A stretch of 64,000 nt of DNA from Marinifilum sp. N1E240 (lineage in GTDB: Bacteria > Bacteroidota > Bacteroidia > Bacteroidales > Marinifilaceae). Every line of letters starts with the position of its first letter. Within the stretch, counting starts at the first letter, position 1. The translations under genes were made by a program, and so were the position numbers. Location of the stretch: positions 186,001 through 250,000 of the forward strand of contig NZ_WHKF01000003.1 of assembly GCF_009295825.1 (NCBI RefSeq). Direction: 5' to 3'. The notes beneath the pieces were generated by a model. That model made no database searches, had not been told where the DNA came from, and saw nothing but the letters and a program-made list of their open reading frames with translations. Positions 51,391 to 61,346 of this stretch are shown here, in pieces.

Positions 51391-54300
51391 ATGAGAAAAT
51401 TGATGTTCGCCTGGATTTGTCTTTGCTTGATTTTATTCCCCAATTATCAATCGAAAGCTCAACAATACAGTTTCCAAAACTATTCTTTGGAAGAAGGATT
51501 GCCACAATCCGAAATCTTTAGTCTGATACAGGACAAAAAAGGAAATTTGTGGCTAGGAACCAATGGCGGTGGTATTTCCCGCTTTAATGGTAAGGATTTT
51601 ATTTCATACAACAGAAGGCATGGACTTGCGGATAACAACATTCGCTCACTTTATCAGGATGCCAATGAATTGTTGTGGATAGGTACTAGCATTGGAATTT
51701 CCAATTTTAATGGGGTGTCGTTCAAAAACTATGGTGTGAATGATAGTGTTCCCAATGCTGTTTACATTAGAATCCTGGAAGATAAAAAAGGTCGGATCTG
51801 GGCAATGGGAGTCGATCAAGCCAACCGACAACTCATTTACAGAGAAAAAGGTCAGTTTAAAGATTTTATAAAAGAACACGAAGATGTTCTAAATAGAAAT
51901 CAGGTTCGCAACATCTTAATGGATAATTTTGGCACAATTTACATTGTCACTATTGATGGACTCTTTGAATATAGAGATGAAAAACTTTCGAGGTCACCAC
52001 TTAATGATATTCCAGAATTTGAAGGACAAATTGTTGTACCCGCATTAATGGATGAATCAGATCAATTGTGGTTTTCAAATTTCATTCCGAATTATGGCTT
52101 AGTTTTTTATAAAATGATAAATGGAAAACCTATTAAAATTGAGTTGCCGAATGGCATTCCTCCGCAAAATATAGGTTCCGTTACTCTTGATTCAGAACAA
52201 AGGCTTTGGATTAGTGTTTTTGGAACAGGTGTTCTCGTAATCGATAAAAATCACTCCAAAATAATAGATGCCAGCCGAGGACTGATCAATCCATTTATTA
52301 ACAACATTGTAGAAGACCGCGAAGGAAATATATGGATGACAACCAGTGGCAATGGACTTATAAAATATGGCAATAACAAATTCCTATCTCTCGATTTTAC
52401 TAACGATGTTGGAGGCAATATTGTTCGTGCAATTATGCAGGATTCTAAAAATAACTACTGGTTTAGTATATCAGGGAAAGGTGTAGTTCAGTACAAAAGA
52501 AACGAAAGAAAAGCATTTACACCACAAGATCATCCTGGCTTATTAAACATTCGTGATTTTCATGAATTACCAAATGGAAACATATTAATGTCGGGCTTCA
52601 ATGGACTAATTGAGTTTAATGGAAATTCTTTTCGTGATGTTACAGATCGTTATGGATTACCTGCAGGCAGCGGTGTGATTGATATATTGGAACAAGATGG
52701 CGAAATGTGGCTTACCACTCAAGGGTTTGGAGTAATTCATTACGATAAAAAAGGAAAAAGAACTCAAATATCAGCCCAAAGTCATGGTCTAAAAACCAAT
52801 CAGATAACCAATGTTTTTGTTGATTCTAAAAAGCGCGCCTGGTTTTCTCACTTTCAGGGATTAAGTATGTTCGAGAAAGATACCGTCATCAATTACGATG
52901 AAAACAATGGGCTGAATTACAAATGGGTAATGCAGGTAACTGAAGATACATCAGGAAGAATATGGGCTGCAACATTTAGCGGTGGCATTAACATTTGGGA
53001 TGATAAAAAGTGGACTTACCTAACTACAGAAGAAGGACTGAGTTCGGATATTGCCTACTCGATATTAAAAGACAAATATGGCTCAATTTGGGTGGGAGCT
53101 CAAAATGGAGTTGATCGAATTGACTGCGATAAATCCGGTGCTATCAAAAACATTCGAAACTATAATAAATTTGATGGTTTTATTGGAATAGAAAACAATG
53201 GTTCATGCAACTACACGGATAAAAAAGGGAATTTATGGTTTGGTACCATAAATGGCGCTATGATGTTCAATCCCACTAAGGACATCATAAATCCAAATCC
53301 CCCGATTATTCAACTTACCGATATAAAGTTATTTTTTAGAAAAGTTAACTGGCGCGATGAAAAATACAGCCAATGTTTATGTGGAGTAAATCCATGGTTT
53401 CCTCTTCCTCAGGATTTAAGATTAACTCATGATATGCATCATCTTACCTTTAATTTTGAGGCTTTAAGTTATAAAGCTCCAGAAAAGGTAAAGTACCAGT
53501 GGAAACTGGAAGGCTTAGATCAGGATTGGTCACCAATTACATCAAAAAATGAAGCTATTTATTCACGTATACCACCTGGAGAGTATACCTTTAAAATAAT
53601 TGCATCCAATAGCGATGGAAAATGGACTCCTAACGCCTACGAATACCATTTCGAAATTCGACCTCCATGGTACAACACCTGGTGGGCAATTAGTACGGGT
53701 ATTATTCTTCTTGCTCTGCTAATTTATGGAATAATGCGAGTAAGATTGAGAAACATACAACAAAAGAAAATTGAATTAGAACATCTTGTAAAAGAAAAAA
53801 CTAAAGAAGTTAGGCATCAAAAAAGAGAAATTGAGTCACAAAATAAAATTCTGGAAAATCAGAAGGATGAGATTTTACAACAATCTCACAACCTTCAAAA
53901 ATCATATATGAACTTGATTCACTTGAATGATATTGGCAAAGTGATAACCGCAAATTTAGCGGTGGAGAGCATTATTGATACTGTATATGAATCGGTAAAC
54001 GAACTAATGGATGCCTCAATATTTGGCATTGGAATCCATCACAAAGAAAACAACAGTTTACTATTTCCTAGAATAAAAGAAGATGGTAAAAACCTTGATT
54101 CTGTAGATTTTGCCTTGGAAGATGAAACAAGGTTAGCGGTATATTGTTTCAAAAAGAAAAAAGATGTTTTCATTTCTGATTTGGAAAAGGAATATCACAA
54201 ATACATTACTAAAATTATTCCGGTAGAAAAATCAGGAACTCCAAAATCTGTTATCTATTTACCTCTAAAAATAAATGATATTGTAACAGGAGTCATCACG

Positions 54301-55188
54301 GTTCAAAGTTTCAGGACAAATGCATATCAGGAGTATCATTTATCACTACTCCAGAACATTGCAGTTTATGCAAGTATTGCTGTAGATAACGCTCAATCGT
54401 ACCGAAAAATACAGGTTCAGAGCAAGCGCTTACAAAAAGCTAACAGAGATATTAACCTTCAAAAAGAAGAGATACAGCAAAAAAATACAGAATTAACAGA
54501 ACTGAATCACGAGAAAAACCATTTAATTGGAATTATTGCCCACGATTTAAAAAATCCATTAACATCTACAATATCCATTACTGAATATCTTAAAGATAAA
54601 ATGAATTCGAATGGAGAGTCGGAAGATTTTGAAAATGTAAGCTTCATGCTGAATGCCTTGCAGAGAATGAATAGGATGATTTCTAAAATTTTAGATATTG
54701 GAGTTATTGAATCCAAATCAATAAATATGCAATTGGAAAAAACCAATTTAAGAAAATTAATGGAGATTGTTAACATTCATTTTAAGGATCATTTGCACAA
54801 GAAACATTTAACACTTACTATCGATGCTGAAGACTCTTTTGCTATGGTTGATCCTAATTACATGACTCAGGTTTATGAAAACTTAATCTCTAATGCGATA
54901 AAATTTTCACCATTAAACAAGAACATTAATGTTAAGATCTGGGAGGAAGGAAAAAAGGTGAGATCACTTGTAAGTGATGAAGGACCTGGCATTCCAATTG
55001 AAGATCAGAGCAAGCTATTCGGAAAATTTCAAGTTTTAAGTACAAAACCAACGGCAGGAGAAAAATCGACAGGCTTAGGTCTATCAATCGTAAAAAAATA
55101 TGTAGAAGCAATGCAAGGTAAAGTTTGGTGTGAAAGTGAACCTGGAAAAGGATCAAAGTTCTTTATTGATATTGATAAAGCAATATAA
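51391..55188 (+). CDS. large sensor histidine kinase with reg-prop propeller, Y_Y_Y, GAF
   Basis: I chose ATG 51391 (MRKLMFAWICLCLILFPNYQ, a signal peptide) preceded by AAAGGAG. The mature 1265-residue product has, in order: a periplasmic seven-to-fourteen-bladed propeller of reg-prop repeats (such as IQDKKGNLWLGTNGGGISRF), a Y_Y_Y domain (about 667-755), one membrane segment (763-785), a coiled coil, a GAF domain (about 850-1000), a HisKA domain with the phospho-His at 1051 (IAHDLKNPLTSTI), and an HATPase (N box NLISNAIKFSP, G boxes DEGPGIPIEDQ and STGLGLSIVKKY). It lacks the receiver and AraC parts of hybrid systems, so its response regulator is elsewhere. It sits between hydE and hydG. Confidence 0.93.
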   Translation: MRKLMFAWICLCLILFPNYQSKAQQYSFQNYSLEEGLPQSEIFSLIQDKKGNLWLGTNGGGISRFNGKDFISYNRRHGLADNNIRSLYQDANELLWIGTSIGISNFNGVSFKNYGVNDSVPNAVYIRILEDKKGRIWAMGVDQANRQLIYREKGQFKDFIKEHEDVLNRNQVRNILMDNFGTIYIVTIDGLFEYRDEKLSRSPLNDIPEFEGQIVVPALMDESDQLWFSNFIPNYGLVFYKMINGKPIKIELPNGIPPQNIGSVTLDSEQRLWISVFGTGVLVIDKNHSKIIDASRGLINPFINNIVEDREGNIWMTTSGNGLIKYGNNKFLSLDFTNDVGGNIVRAIMQDSKNNYWFSISGKGVVQYKRNERKAFTPQDHPGLLNIRDFHELPNGNILMSGFNGLIEFNGNSFRDVTDRYGLPAGSGVIDILEQDGEMWLTTQGFGVIHYDKKGKRTQISAQSHGLKTNQITNVFVDSKKRAWFSHFQGLSMFEKDTVINYDENNGLNYKWVMQVTEDTSGRIWAATFSGGINIWDDKKWTYLTTEEGLSSDIAYSILKDKYGSIWVGAQNGVDRIDCDKSGAIKNIRNYNKFDGFIGIENNGSCNYTDKKGNLWFGTINGAMMFNPTKDIINPNPPIIQLTDIKLFFRKVNWRDEKYSQCLCGVNPWFPLPQDLRLTHDMHHLTFNFEALSYKAPEKVKYQWKLEGLDQDWSPITSKNEAIYSRIPPGEYTFKIIASNSDGKWTPNAYEYHFEIRPPWYNTWWAISTGIILLALLIYGIMRVRLRNIQQKKIELEHLVKEKTKEVRHQKREIESQNKILENQKDEILQQSHNLQKSYMNLIHLNDIGKVITANLAVESIIDTVYESVNELMDASIFGIGIHHKENNSLLFPRIKEDGKNLDSVDFALEDETRLAVYCFKKKKDVFISDLEKEYHKYITKIIPVEKSGTPKSVIYLPLKINDIVTGVITVQSFRTNAYQEYHLSLLQNIAVYASIAVDNAQSYRKIQVQSKRLQKANRDINLQKEEIQQKNTELTELNHEKNHLIGIIAHDLKNPLTSTISITEYLKDKMNSNGESEDFENVSFMLNALQRMNRMISKILDIGVIESKSINMQLEKTNLRKLMEIVNIHFKDHLHKKHLTLTIDAEDSFAMVDPNYMTQVYENLISNAIKFSPLNKNINVKIWEEGKKVRSLVSDEGPGIPIEDQSKLFGKFQVLSTKPTAGEKSTGLGLSIVKKYVEAMQGKVWCESEPGKGSKFFIDIDKAI

Positions 55189-55193
55189 ATAGA

Positions 55194-55227
55194 AAATGTC
55201 CGGGCAAAAGCTCGGACATTTCTTTTT
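55194..55227 (+). terminator. terminator of the sensor kinase gene
   Basis: AAATGTCCG and CGGACATTT close an internal loop; Ts follow to 55227. It lies just after the stop at 55188. Confidence 0.8.
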
Positions 55228-55264
55228 ATTCTTATTGCCTAATCAAAGCAAGCTAAAATAATTT

Positions 55265-56698
55265 TTAAAAGTAAAGATCACGCTCACCCTTTTTCACCAA
55301 TTCAAGACGAGTCTCTAATTCTTCAATCTTTTGGATATCCTGTAATTCTTTCTTTTTTATATCAATTAGCTTGTATCCCTTTTCTTTCATTTCCTCAGTA
55401 CCATAATCTTCCAGATATTCTGCAAGTGTAAGTATGGCATTCTGAGCACAATATCTCTTGATGAATCCAGGGACAGAAAATTCCATAAAGTGCTCACCTG
55501 TTCTTCCTTTTCGGTAACATGCAGTACAAAAAGATGGCAGGTATTTTTTATCCAACAATTCATCAATTACTTCTCCCAATGATCGAGTATCGCCAATTTC
55601 GAATTGTTCATGTTCTAATTTTTGTTTCTTCGCTGAATCCTCCGAGTAGCCACCTAACTGGATATTTGTTCCTGCATCAATCTGCGAAACTCCTAAACGA
55701 ATAACTTCGGCTCTAATTTCCTGAGACTCTCTGGCAGTAAGAATCATTCCCGTATATGGAACAGCCAATCGCAAAATTGCAACCAATCTAATAAACTCAT
55801 CATCACTAACCTCGAATTTAGGATCAATTGTAGAATCGGATGCTGCTTTTATTCTTGGAAATGAAATTGTGTGCGGTCCAACATTATAGCATGCCTCAAA
55901 ATGATTCACATGACGAACCAATCCCATCACGTCAAATTTCCAATCGTACAAGCCAAATAATGCTCCAATTCCTACATCATCAATTAAAGCTTCCTGAGCA
56001 CGATCTAAACCAGTTAAACGCCAGTCAAAATCCTTTTTTTGTCCACTAATATGATATTTTGCGTAAGCTTCTCTATGGTATGTTTCCTGAAAAATCTGAT
56101 ACGTACCAATACCTGCTTCCTTTACTTTTTTATATCCTTCGATATCTAAAGGGGCGGCATTTATATTTACTCGACGAATTTCTCCATTACCTGATTTCAC
56201 CTCATAAACCGTACGAACGGAGTCAGCAATAAAATCGGCATCGTACATTGGATGCTCTCCGTAAACGAGTATTAATCTTTTCTGACCATTATCTTCAAGC
56301 GCCTTCACTTCCGATTTAATCTGCGAATGAGCCAATGTAGTTCTTACCTGCTTCTTATTCGAAGCTCTAAATCCACAATACGTACAATTATTTACACATT
56401 TATTGCCAACATATAAAGGAGCAAAAATTACGATTCTATCACCGTAAACTTTTTCCTTTAATGTTCGTGCTCCTTCCTTTATTTCTTCAATAAGCTCAGG
56501 ATCTTCAGTTTTTAATAAAACGGCAGTTTCCTGAAGACTCAAACGATTTTTATCCAACGATTTTTGAATAATTCGACGAACATTTTCTTTTGAGGCATCA
56601 GCTGCTTCCAGAATTTCCCAAATTTCAGATTCATCAATAAAAGGTTTCATCCTTTCATCCTTTATCCGATACTCTTGAGGTTTGTAGATCATTTTCAT
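55265..56698 (-). CDS. hydG: [FeFe]-hydrogenase maturase HydG (radical SAM)
   Basis: HydG is a radical-SAM tyrosine lyase that makes CO and CN- ligands for the H-cluster. I chose the ATG at 56698 (MKMIYKPQEYRIKDERMK); the longer frame to 56725 uses TTG. The SAM cluster motif CxxxCxxC is CVNNCTYC (Cys101, 105, 108). The C-terminal [4Fe-4S] region is TACYRKGRTGEHFMEF, which binds the dangler iron in this family. The length (477) fits HydG rather than ThiH, and no thiamine genes are near. It is convergent with the sensor kinase. Confidence 0.95.
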   Translation of the reverse strand: MKMIYKPQEYRIKDERMKPFIDESEIWEILEAADASKENVRRIIQKSLDKNRLSLQETAVLLKTEDPELIEEIKEGARTLKEKVYGDRIVIFAPLYVGNKCVNNCTYCGFRASNKKQVRTTLAHSQIKSEVKALEDNGQKRLILVYGEHPMYDADFIADSVRTVYEVKSGNGEIRRVNINAAPLDIEGYKKVKEAGIGTYQIFQETYHREAYAKYHISGQKKDFDWRLTGLDRAQEALIDDVGIGALFGLYDWKFDVMGLVRHVNHFEACYNVGPHTISFPRIKAASDSTIDPKFEVSDDEFIRLVAILRLAVPYTGMILTARESQEIRAEVIRLGVSQIDAGTNIQLGGYSEDSAKKQKLEHEQFEIGDTRSLGEVIDELLDKKYLPSFCTACYRKGRTGEHFMEFSVPGFIKRYCAQNAILTLAEYLEDYGTEEMKEKGYKLIDIKKKELQDIQKIEELETRLELVKKGERDLYF

Positions 56699-56852
56699 TT
56701 TACACGCTGTATCTGTTCGAAACAATAGCTCAACAAGCCATATTGTTTCAATGTATTTTGTTTGTTTTCAAAACAAAATTAATCATTATTATTTTGGAAT
56801 AAGAACAAATTGGAGTTTGAGGTCCAAATTTTCTATTTAAAAATTAAAACAC

Positions 56853-56885
56853 AAAAAAACCCTCAACATATGTTAAGGGTTTTTA
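56853..56885 (-). terminator. terminator of the DUF4270/outer-membrane protein pair
   Basis: AAAAACCCT and AGGGTTTTT close a stem around AACATATGTT (about 56855-56885), with Ts on the minus strand. It is 17 bases past the stop of the outer-membrane protein gene. Confidence 0.75.
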
Positions 56886-56902
56886 TAGAATTGTATATAT
56901 CG

Positions 56903-58177
56903 TTATTGATATTTTCTTTTAATAAACCAGCGCTCAAATAAGCTCATTTCTATTGTTACACGACCAAAATCTTCACGAATATTATCATTATCCGTTGTTC
57001 CCATCTGCCCGAATTCAAATGAAATATTTAGCATTCCCTTTCCTTTCGCCATAGGTAGACCCAAACCAAAACTCACTCCTTTGGTATTTATTCTTTCGCT
57101 TTCAACTTTTATATATCCAGTATCATAAAAAGCACCAAATCGGTAAGATAATTTTTTAAGAAATTTAGTAGCATAACCATCATTAGCGTTATAATTCATA
57201 CCAACACTAAATCTGTTTCGGTCCTTTAACTGATTAGACTCCTTAAAAATTTCAGTTTCACTCCATCTTTCATGAAGGTAATCTGCGCCAATCCACAATT
57301 GCTTATTTTTTGTAAAACCTAAACCAAAGCCATAAGACATAGGAACATCAAAAGATCCCCGATCTAATGTATTCTTGTAAATGGTATCTCCTACGCTTGA
57401 CTGATAGTTAGTCACATAAAGCTTTCTCTTTGATCGAACACCTAATTCTGGCTGAAATTTAGCACCTACAGTAACATCCCATTCTCGGTTCAACTCTCCA
57501 GTATACTGAAGTCCAAAGTCAAAATATATTCCTTGAGATATCAATTGTTGCTGGCTTGAATAAACATATGAACTTCCTTGAAGAACAACAATTTCATCCG
57601 TAGTATTATTACCGAATAAAAAATTAGTATTAACACCTAATGATAAATTTTCTAATATAGAAACTCCATTAGCCAGTGTTAATTTATTCAAACCTCCACT
57701 ACCTGTTAATGTTCTCTGTATATAATCATAATCACTACCTGTAACCTTTTCTCTTGTCGAAATATCATAACCAACATTCGTATATGGAGTCAATGAAACC
57801 GCGGTAGCAACTCTAGGAGATACTCTAAAACCAAAAGATAATTGTGAAAAATTATTATCATGTACTAAATCTGATTTACCCTTCTGATTCAGGTTTGTCG
57901 TTTTTGAAACTAGACCTACATTAAATATGAATTTTAAGCTATCCAAATTTGCTAAAGCAGCAGGGTTATAGATATCAATACTATTAGAATTCCTAAATGC
58001 CATTCCAGTTCCACCCATAGCCGATGAAATTCCATTCACTGGCTGGCTTAATTCACCTAAACCATAGTATGAATAAGGTGAGGATGTATTGTTTTGAGCA
58101 ACAGCATTTATCGTTCCAAAAAGAGTAACGAATAAAATAATAGCAGAAAAGATATTTTTATTACTTCTGAATAACAT
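56903..58177 (-). CDS. FadL/OmpP1-like outer-membrane barrel protein
   Basis: The 424-residue protein has a signal peptide (FSAIILFVTLFGTINAVA) and a mature start QNNTSSPYSYYGLGELSQPV. The following AMGGTGMAFRNSNSIDIYNPAALANLDS is the FadL-like hatch signature of Bacteroidota outer-membrane transport proteins. Alternating beta-strands follow, and the last residues (SLFERWFIKRKYQ) are aromatic and basic. It probably forms a barrel that lets small hydrophobic molecules through. Its start overlaps the end of the upstream DUF4270 gene by 17 bp, so the two are translationally coupled. The label is family-level; the substrate is unknown. Confidence 0.8.
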   Translation of the reverse strand: MLFRSNKNIFSAIILFVTLFGTINAVAQNNTSSPYSYYGLGELSQPVNGISSAMGGTGMAFRNSNSIDIYNPAALANLDSLKFIFNVGLVSKTTNLNQKGKSDLVHDNNFSQLSFGFRVSPRVATAVSLTPYTNVGYDISTREKVTGSDYDYIQRTLTGSGGLNKLTLANGVSILENLSLGVNTNFLFGNNTTDEIVVLQGSSYVYSSQQQLISQGIYFDFGLQYTGELNREWDVTVGAKFQPELGVRSKRKLYVTNYQSSVGDTIYKNTLDRGSFDVPMSYGFGLGFTKNKQLWIGADYLHERWSETEIFKESNQLKDRNRFSVGMNYNANDGYATKFLKKLSYRFGAFYDTGYIKVESERINTKGVSFGLGLPMAKGKGMLNISFEFGQMGTTDNDNIREDFGRVTIEMSLFERWFIKRKYQ

Positions 58178-59510
58178 ATGTCGCTTTTAATTTAAATTCA
58201 AAATCTGTTTTATCATCATTTGTCAATACCATTCTTTCCATAGATGTACTCAAGGTTGAACTCGGGATAGAAATAAGAAGAGATTCTTCATCATCTATAC
58301 CAGTATCTAAAATTGTATTCACATAATTGGTAATATCAAAAGTAAAATATGATCCTTCATCATATTCAACATCTTCAAAGAAAGTTGCAGACAACAAACT
58401 ACCCGTAAGAGGATTAGTTAATGCAGTCAACATATTATTCTCATCATCAGAAGTAAATACATTAAATGTTGAAGGTAATCTAAAAATATCTTCGTCGTAA
58501 GTTGATTGTGCCGGGTAAAAAACCAATTCCGCTTTCAAAAGAGAACCAGATAATCCAATTTTAGCCAATTCATCTAAATGTGGAATTTCCAATTTGGTCA
58601 TAATACCAACTCCACCCTGCATAAAAGTCAAATCATTTGTATCCTCAGATTTAATATCAAATTCTTGTTCTACTAAATCTTCTAATAAGGTACCTGTTCT
58701 ATCCGTATTAAAATTTGTAAACATATATGAACTTGCCCCAACCGGAAAGTCATGATACAATACTTTTCCAGAATTGTCACTACTTGTTTCGTGATAATAC
58801 AATCTTATATTTAGCGTATCTGCAGTCCTAAAATTCAATATTGCTGCGTCATTATCATCTGCAGGTCTGAAAGCTATTCCCTGCAAGAAATTCTCCCATT
58901 CTGCGCTACCATTCAAAATTTCATCTCGATCTATTGCCTTTTGAATCAAATCTTCTCCGAAAACAGGATCCAACTCAATTCTTAAGTTATACCAACTACC
59001 ATCATCATCAGTTCTATATGGTCTTGGTCTAAAAGTTTTCGAACCAAGTGGTTCTGGATCAATTTCAAAAGAACTCACATTATACAAGTTACCATCATCT
59101 TCCAATTCTATTTCTTCCAAAACTTTATGGATATGAATAGTTTGCAACTTGGTAGTATCTCCATAGTAACTCTGATTATAATAAGTTACCAAAATTAATG
59201 AGTCAAATATTGGATCATCATTCGCCTCCAACTTAAATGAACCACCCAAGCCAATTTTTGTATAAGAGTTTGCAGAAACTACACCCAAATAAGGATCAAT
59301 ATATCTACCCACAATCATATTTCCATAACCCGAGGTAGGTATGGAATCGAGAATAACAGTAGAAGCATTTATCGTAAATGTGTCAATCAAACGAACATCT
59401 GTTGAGTTGTCAATAAGGTTACCACCCAACTCATGCTCTTCAAATCCATCGGAGTTACAGCTAACAAAAAAGATGGACAGGAGTAGTAAAAAGAAACTTA
59501 TTCTTTGCAT
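58161..59510 (-). CDS. DUF4270 family lipoprotein
   Basis: The 449-residue protein has lipoprotein signal MQRISFFLLLLSIFFVSC with the anchor Cys at 18. The mature protein starts NSDGFEEHELGGNLIDNSTD and continues with TFTINASTVILDSIPTSGYG, the pattern of the Bacteroidota DUF4270 family. It is beta-rich and probably at the cell surface or in the periplasm. No enzymatic motif is visible. It is upstream of, and overlapping, the outer-membrane barrel gene. The divergent neighbour is a kelch lipoprotein, suggesting a shared surface function, which is inference. Confidence 0.9.
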   Translation of the reverse strand: MQRISFFLLLLSIFFVSCNSDGFEEHELGGNLIDNSTDVRLIDTFTINASTVILDSIPTSGYGNMIVGRYIDPYLGVVSANSYTKIGLGGSFKLEANDDPIFDSLILVTYYNQSYYGDTTKLQTIHIHKVLEEIELEDDGNLYNVSSFEIDPEPLGSKTFRPRPYRTDDDGSWYNLRIELDPVFGEDLIQKAIDRDEILNGSAEWENFLQGIAFRPADDNDAAILNFRTADTLNIRLYYHETSSDNSGKVLYHDFPVGASSYMFTNFNTDRTGTLLEDLVEQEFDIKSEDTNDLTFMQGGVGIMTKLEIPHLDELAKIGLSGSLLKAELVFYPAQSTYDEDIFRLPSTFNVFTSDDENNMLTALTNPLTGSLLSATFFEDVEYDEGSYFTFDITNYVNTILDTGIDDEESLLISIPSSTLSTSMERMVLTNDDKTDFEFKLKATYVIQK

Positions 59511-59855
59511 ATTTTCTATATTCTAAAATAAAGTTCAACAAATGAAATCAAATTCAAGGCAGGAATGAACTTTTATAGATAAATTATTAAAAATTATCGG
59601 ACAAATGTAGTTAAAATATCGACAAACCCGAAGAGGGAATTCGATTTGTTAAATTTTCTAAATTAATTTTAGGTTTTTTAAGTTTAGAAAACCTATAGTT
59701 TAGTTTTTTATTTATATTTGTCGATCAGATAAAATCACCGGGTATTTTGCAAGAGTATAGAATTCCTGTTTTATACCTAACAATTACGGATTAATTATAA
59801 ACAACATAACGGTAATCGACCCGGAAACAAATTTAACTTTGAAAAATCATAACAA
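59511..59855. promoter_or_regulatory. divergent intergenic region of the DUF4270 and kelch genes
   Basis: It contains a minus-strand -7 element TACATTTG (complement of 59602-59609) for the DUF4270 gene, plus-strand elements TATATTTG (59713-59720) and TAACTTTG (59834-59841) for the kelch gene, and a perfect 8-bp hairpin TAGGTTTT/AAAACCTA (59670-59695). None has a good -33 partner. No gene is seen. Confidence 0.45.
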
Positions 59856-60911
59856 ATGAGACAAAGATTATTACTAGGTATTATTGCAACCCTAACAATT
59901 TTCACCAGCTGTAGCAGCGGTGACGATCTTGACGGTAACTGGATCAAGCGCTCAAGTTACGACGGTCGTGTTCGTAGCAATGCTGTTTGTTTTGTTATTG
60001 ACAACGAAGCATACGTTGGGACTGGTTACGACGGTGATGACCGATTGATTGACTTTAGAAAATACAATGGAGAACTTGATAGCTGGTCTGCATCACCTTC
60101 AACTGGTGATAGTGATGCTGTACCTTCTTTCCCAGGTGAAGCAAGACAATCTGCTGTTGGATTCGCTGCAGGTGGAAAAGGTTATGTAGGAACTGGATTT
60201 GACGGTGACGTTACCAGATTTGCTGATTTTTGGGAATACAATCCTGCAACTAAAACATGGACTCAAATTGCAGACCTTCCAGGTGGTGCAAGACAAGAAG
60301 CTATTGGTTTTGGTATTGGAGATATGGGATATGTTGGAACAGGTTACGGATTCCTTGACGGAGATGACAAAAATGAATTGAAAGATTTTTGGCAGTTAAA
60401 TACAACTACTGGAGAGTGGACTAACCTAGGATTTAGTGGTGAAAAGCTAAGAGGCGGATCTGCTTTTGTTATTGACAACAAAGCTTATGTTTGTTTAGGA
60501 AGAAGTAATGGTGTTGCTGTAAACGACCTATATTCTTTTGATCCGACTTTGGAAGGTGATAGCAAGTGGACAAGATTAACTGATCTTGATGATGATGACA
60601 TCAATAAAGATGGTGATATCTTACGTTACAATGCTGTTACATTTGTAATGGATGGAAAAGGTTATGTTGCTGGTGGTAGCAATGGTTTCCTTAAAAGAGA
60701 TGTTTGGGAATTTGATCCTACAAAAAGAAATGGTCAGGGAGACTGGGATGAGAAAACTGAGTTAGAAGATGAAGTTGCTAGTAGAGAATATGCTGTTGGT
60801 TTTACTGTAAACAACAGAGGATATATGGCTACAGGTAGTGCATCTGGAGTTAGACTTGACGATGTTTGGGAATTTGATCCTAACATGGAAGAAGACGATG
60901 AAGATAACTAA
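59856..60911 (+). CDS. kelch-repeat lipoprotein
   Basis: The 351-residue lipoprotein has signal MRQRLLLGIIATLTIFTSC. About five to six kelch-type beta-propeller blades follow, each with a line like GKGYVGTGFDGDVTRFADFW or DDVWEFDP and the glycine pairs and aromatic residues of kelch repeats. The rest is polar with Asp-rich loops (DLDDDDINKDGD) and an acidic tail. Kelch propellers in Bacteroidota are secreted or surface proteins of unknown function, with some acting as carbohydrate sensors. It precedes the DUF4907 gene, with a terminator between. Confidence 0.88.
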   Translation: MRQRLLLGIIATLTIFTSCSSGDDLDGNWIKRSSYDGRVRSNAVCFVIDNEAYVGTGYDGDDRLIDFRKYNGELDSWSASPSTGDSDAVPSFPGEARQSAVGFAAGGKGYVGTGFDGDVTRFADFWEYNPATKTWTQIADLPGGARQEAIGFGIGDMGYVGTGYGFLDGDDKNELKDFWQLNTTTGEWTNLGFSGEKLRGGSAFVIDNKAYVCLGRSNGVAVNDLYSFDPTLEGDSKWTRLTDLDDDDINKDGDILRYNAVTFVMDGKGYVAGGSNGFLKRDVWEFDPTKRNGQGDWDEKTELEDEVASREYAVGFTVNNRGYMATGSASGVRLDDVWEFDPNMEEDDEDN

Positions 60912-60924
60912 TCGATAATAAATC

Positions 60925-60956
60925 AAGGGTTGTATTTTTTACAACCCTTTTTTTTG
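60925..60956 (+). terminator. terminator of the kelch gene
   Basis: AAGGGTTGT (60925-60933) and ACAACCCTT (60941-60949) form a stem with a T-rich loop; eight Ts follow. Confidence 0.85.
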
Positions 60957-60969
60957 CTCTATAGTAAAA

Positions 60970-61341
60970 ATGAAAAAATCAGTAATTATAATTTCAATTG
61001 TAGCAATTGCAATTATAGCGGTTCTATACTTTTTAAAAAATGAAAAAATAGAACCGGAAACAACAAAAAGAGATCCAATAAACTGGACACTTGAAACGAA
61101 ACAGATTGATAATGGTTGGGCGTATACTATTTATCAGAATGGCACTAAAACCATTTTTCAAGAAAGAATACCAGCAATACCGGTAAATACTCCTTTTGAA
61201 TCAGAAAGAACAGCCAAAATGGTTGGTGAAAAAATGCTAGAAAAAATTAAGAATGGTAAAATGCCTTCCATCTCAAAATCAGAATTAATCGAAATGGGAA
61301 TAGTTGATTCATTACTTCAGCCCATTTTACAAAAAAAATAA
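60970..61341 (+). CDS. DUF4907 family membrane-anchored protein
   Basis: The 123-residue protein has an N-terminal membrane segment (VIIISIVAIAIIAVLYFL) followed by a periplasmic domain. The segment DNGWAYTIYQNGTKTIFQER, then IPAIPVNTPFESERTAKMVG, then ELIEMGIVDSLL match what I recall of DUF4907. No function is known. The gene is 58 bp downstream of the kelch gene and followed by a perfect 16-bp hairpin before the LytTR regulator gene. Its association with DUF4270 and kelch proteins may mark a conserved surface module. Confidence 0.8.
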   Translation: MKKSVIIISIVAIAIIAVLYFLKNEKIEPETTKRDPINWTLETKQIDNGWAYTIYQNGTKTIFQERIPAIPVNTPFESERTAKMVGEKMLEKIKNGKMPSISKSELIEMGIVDSLLQPILQKK

Positions 61342-61346
61342 AATAC

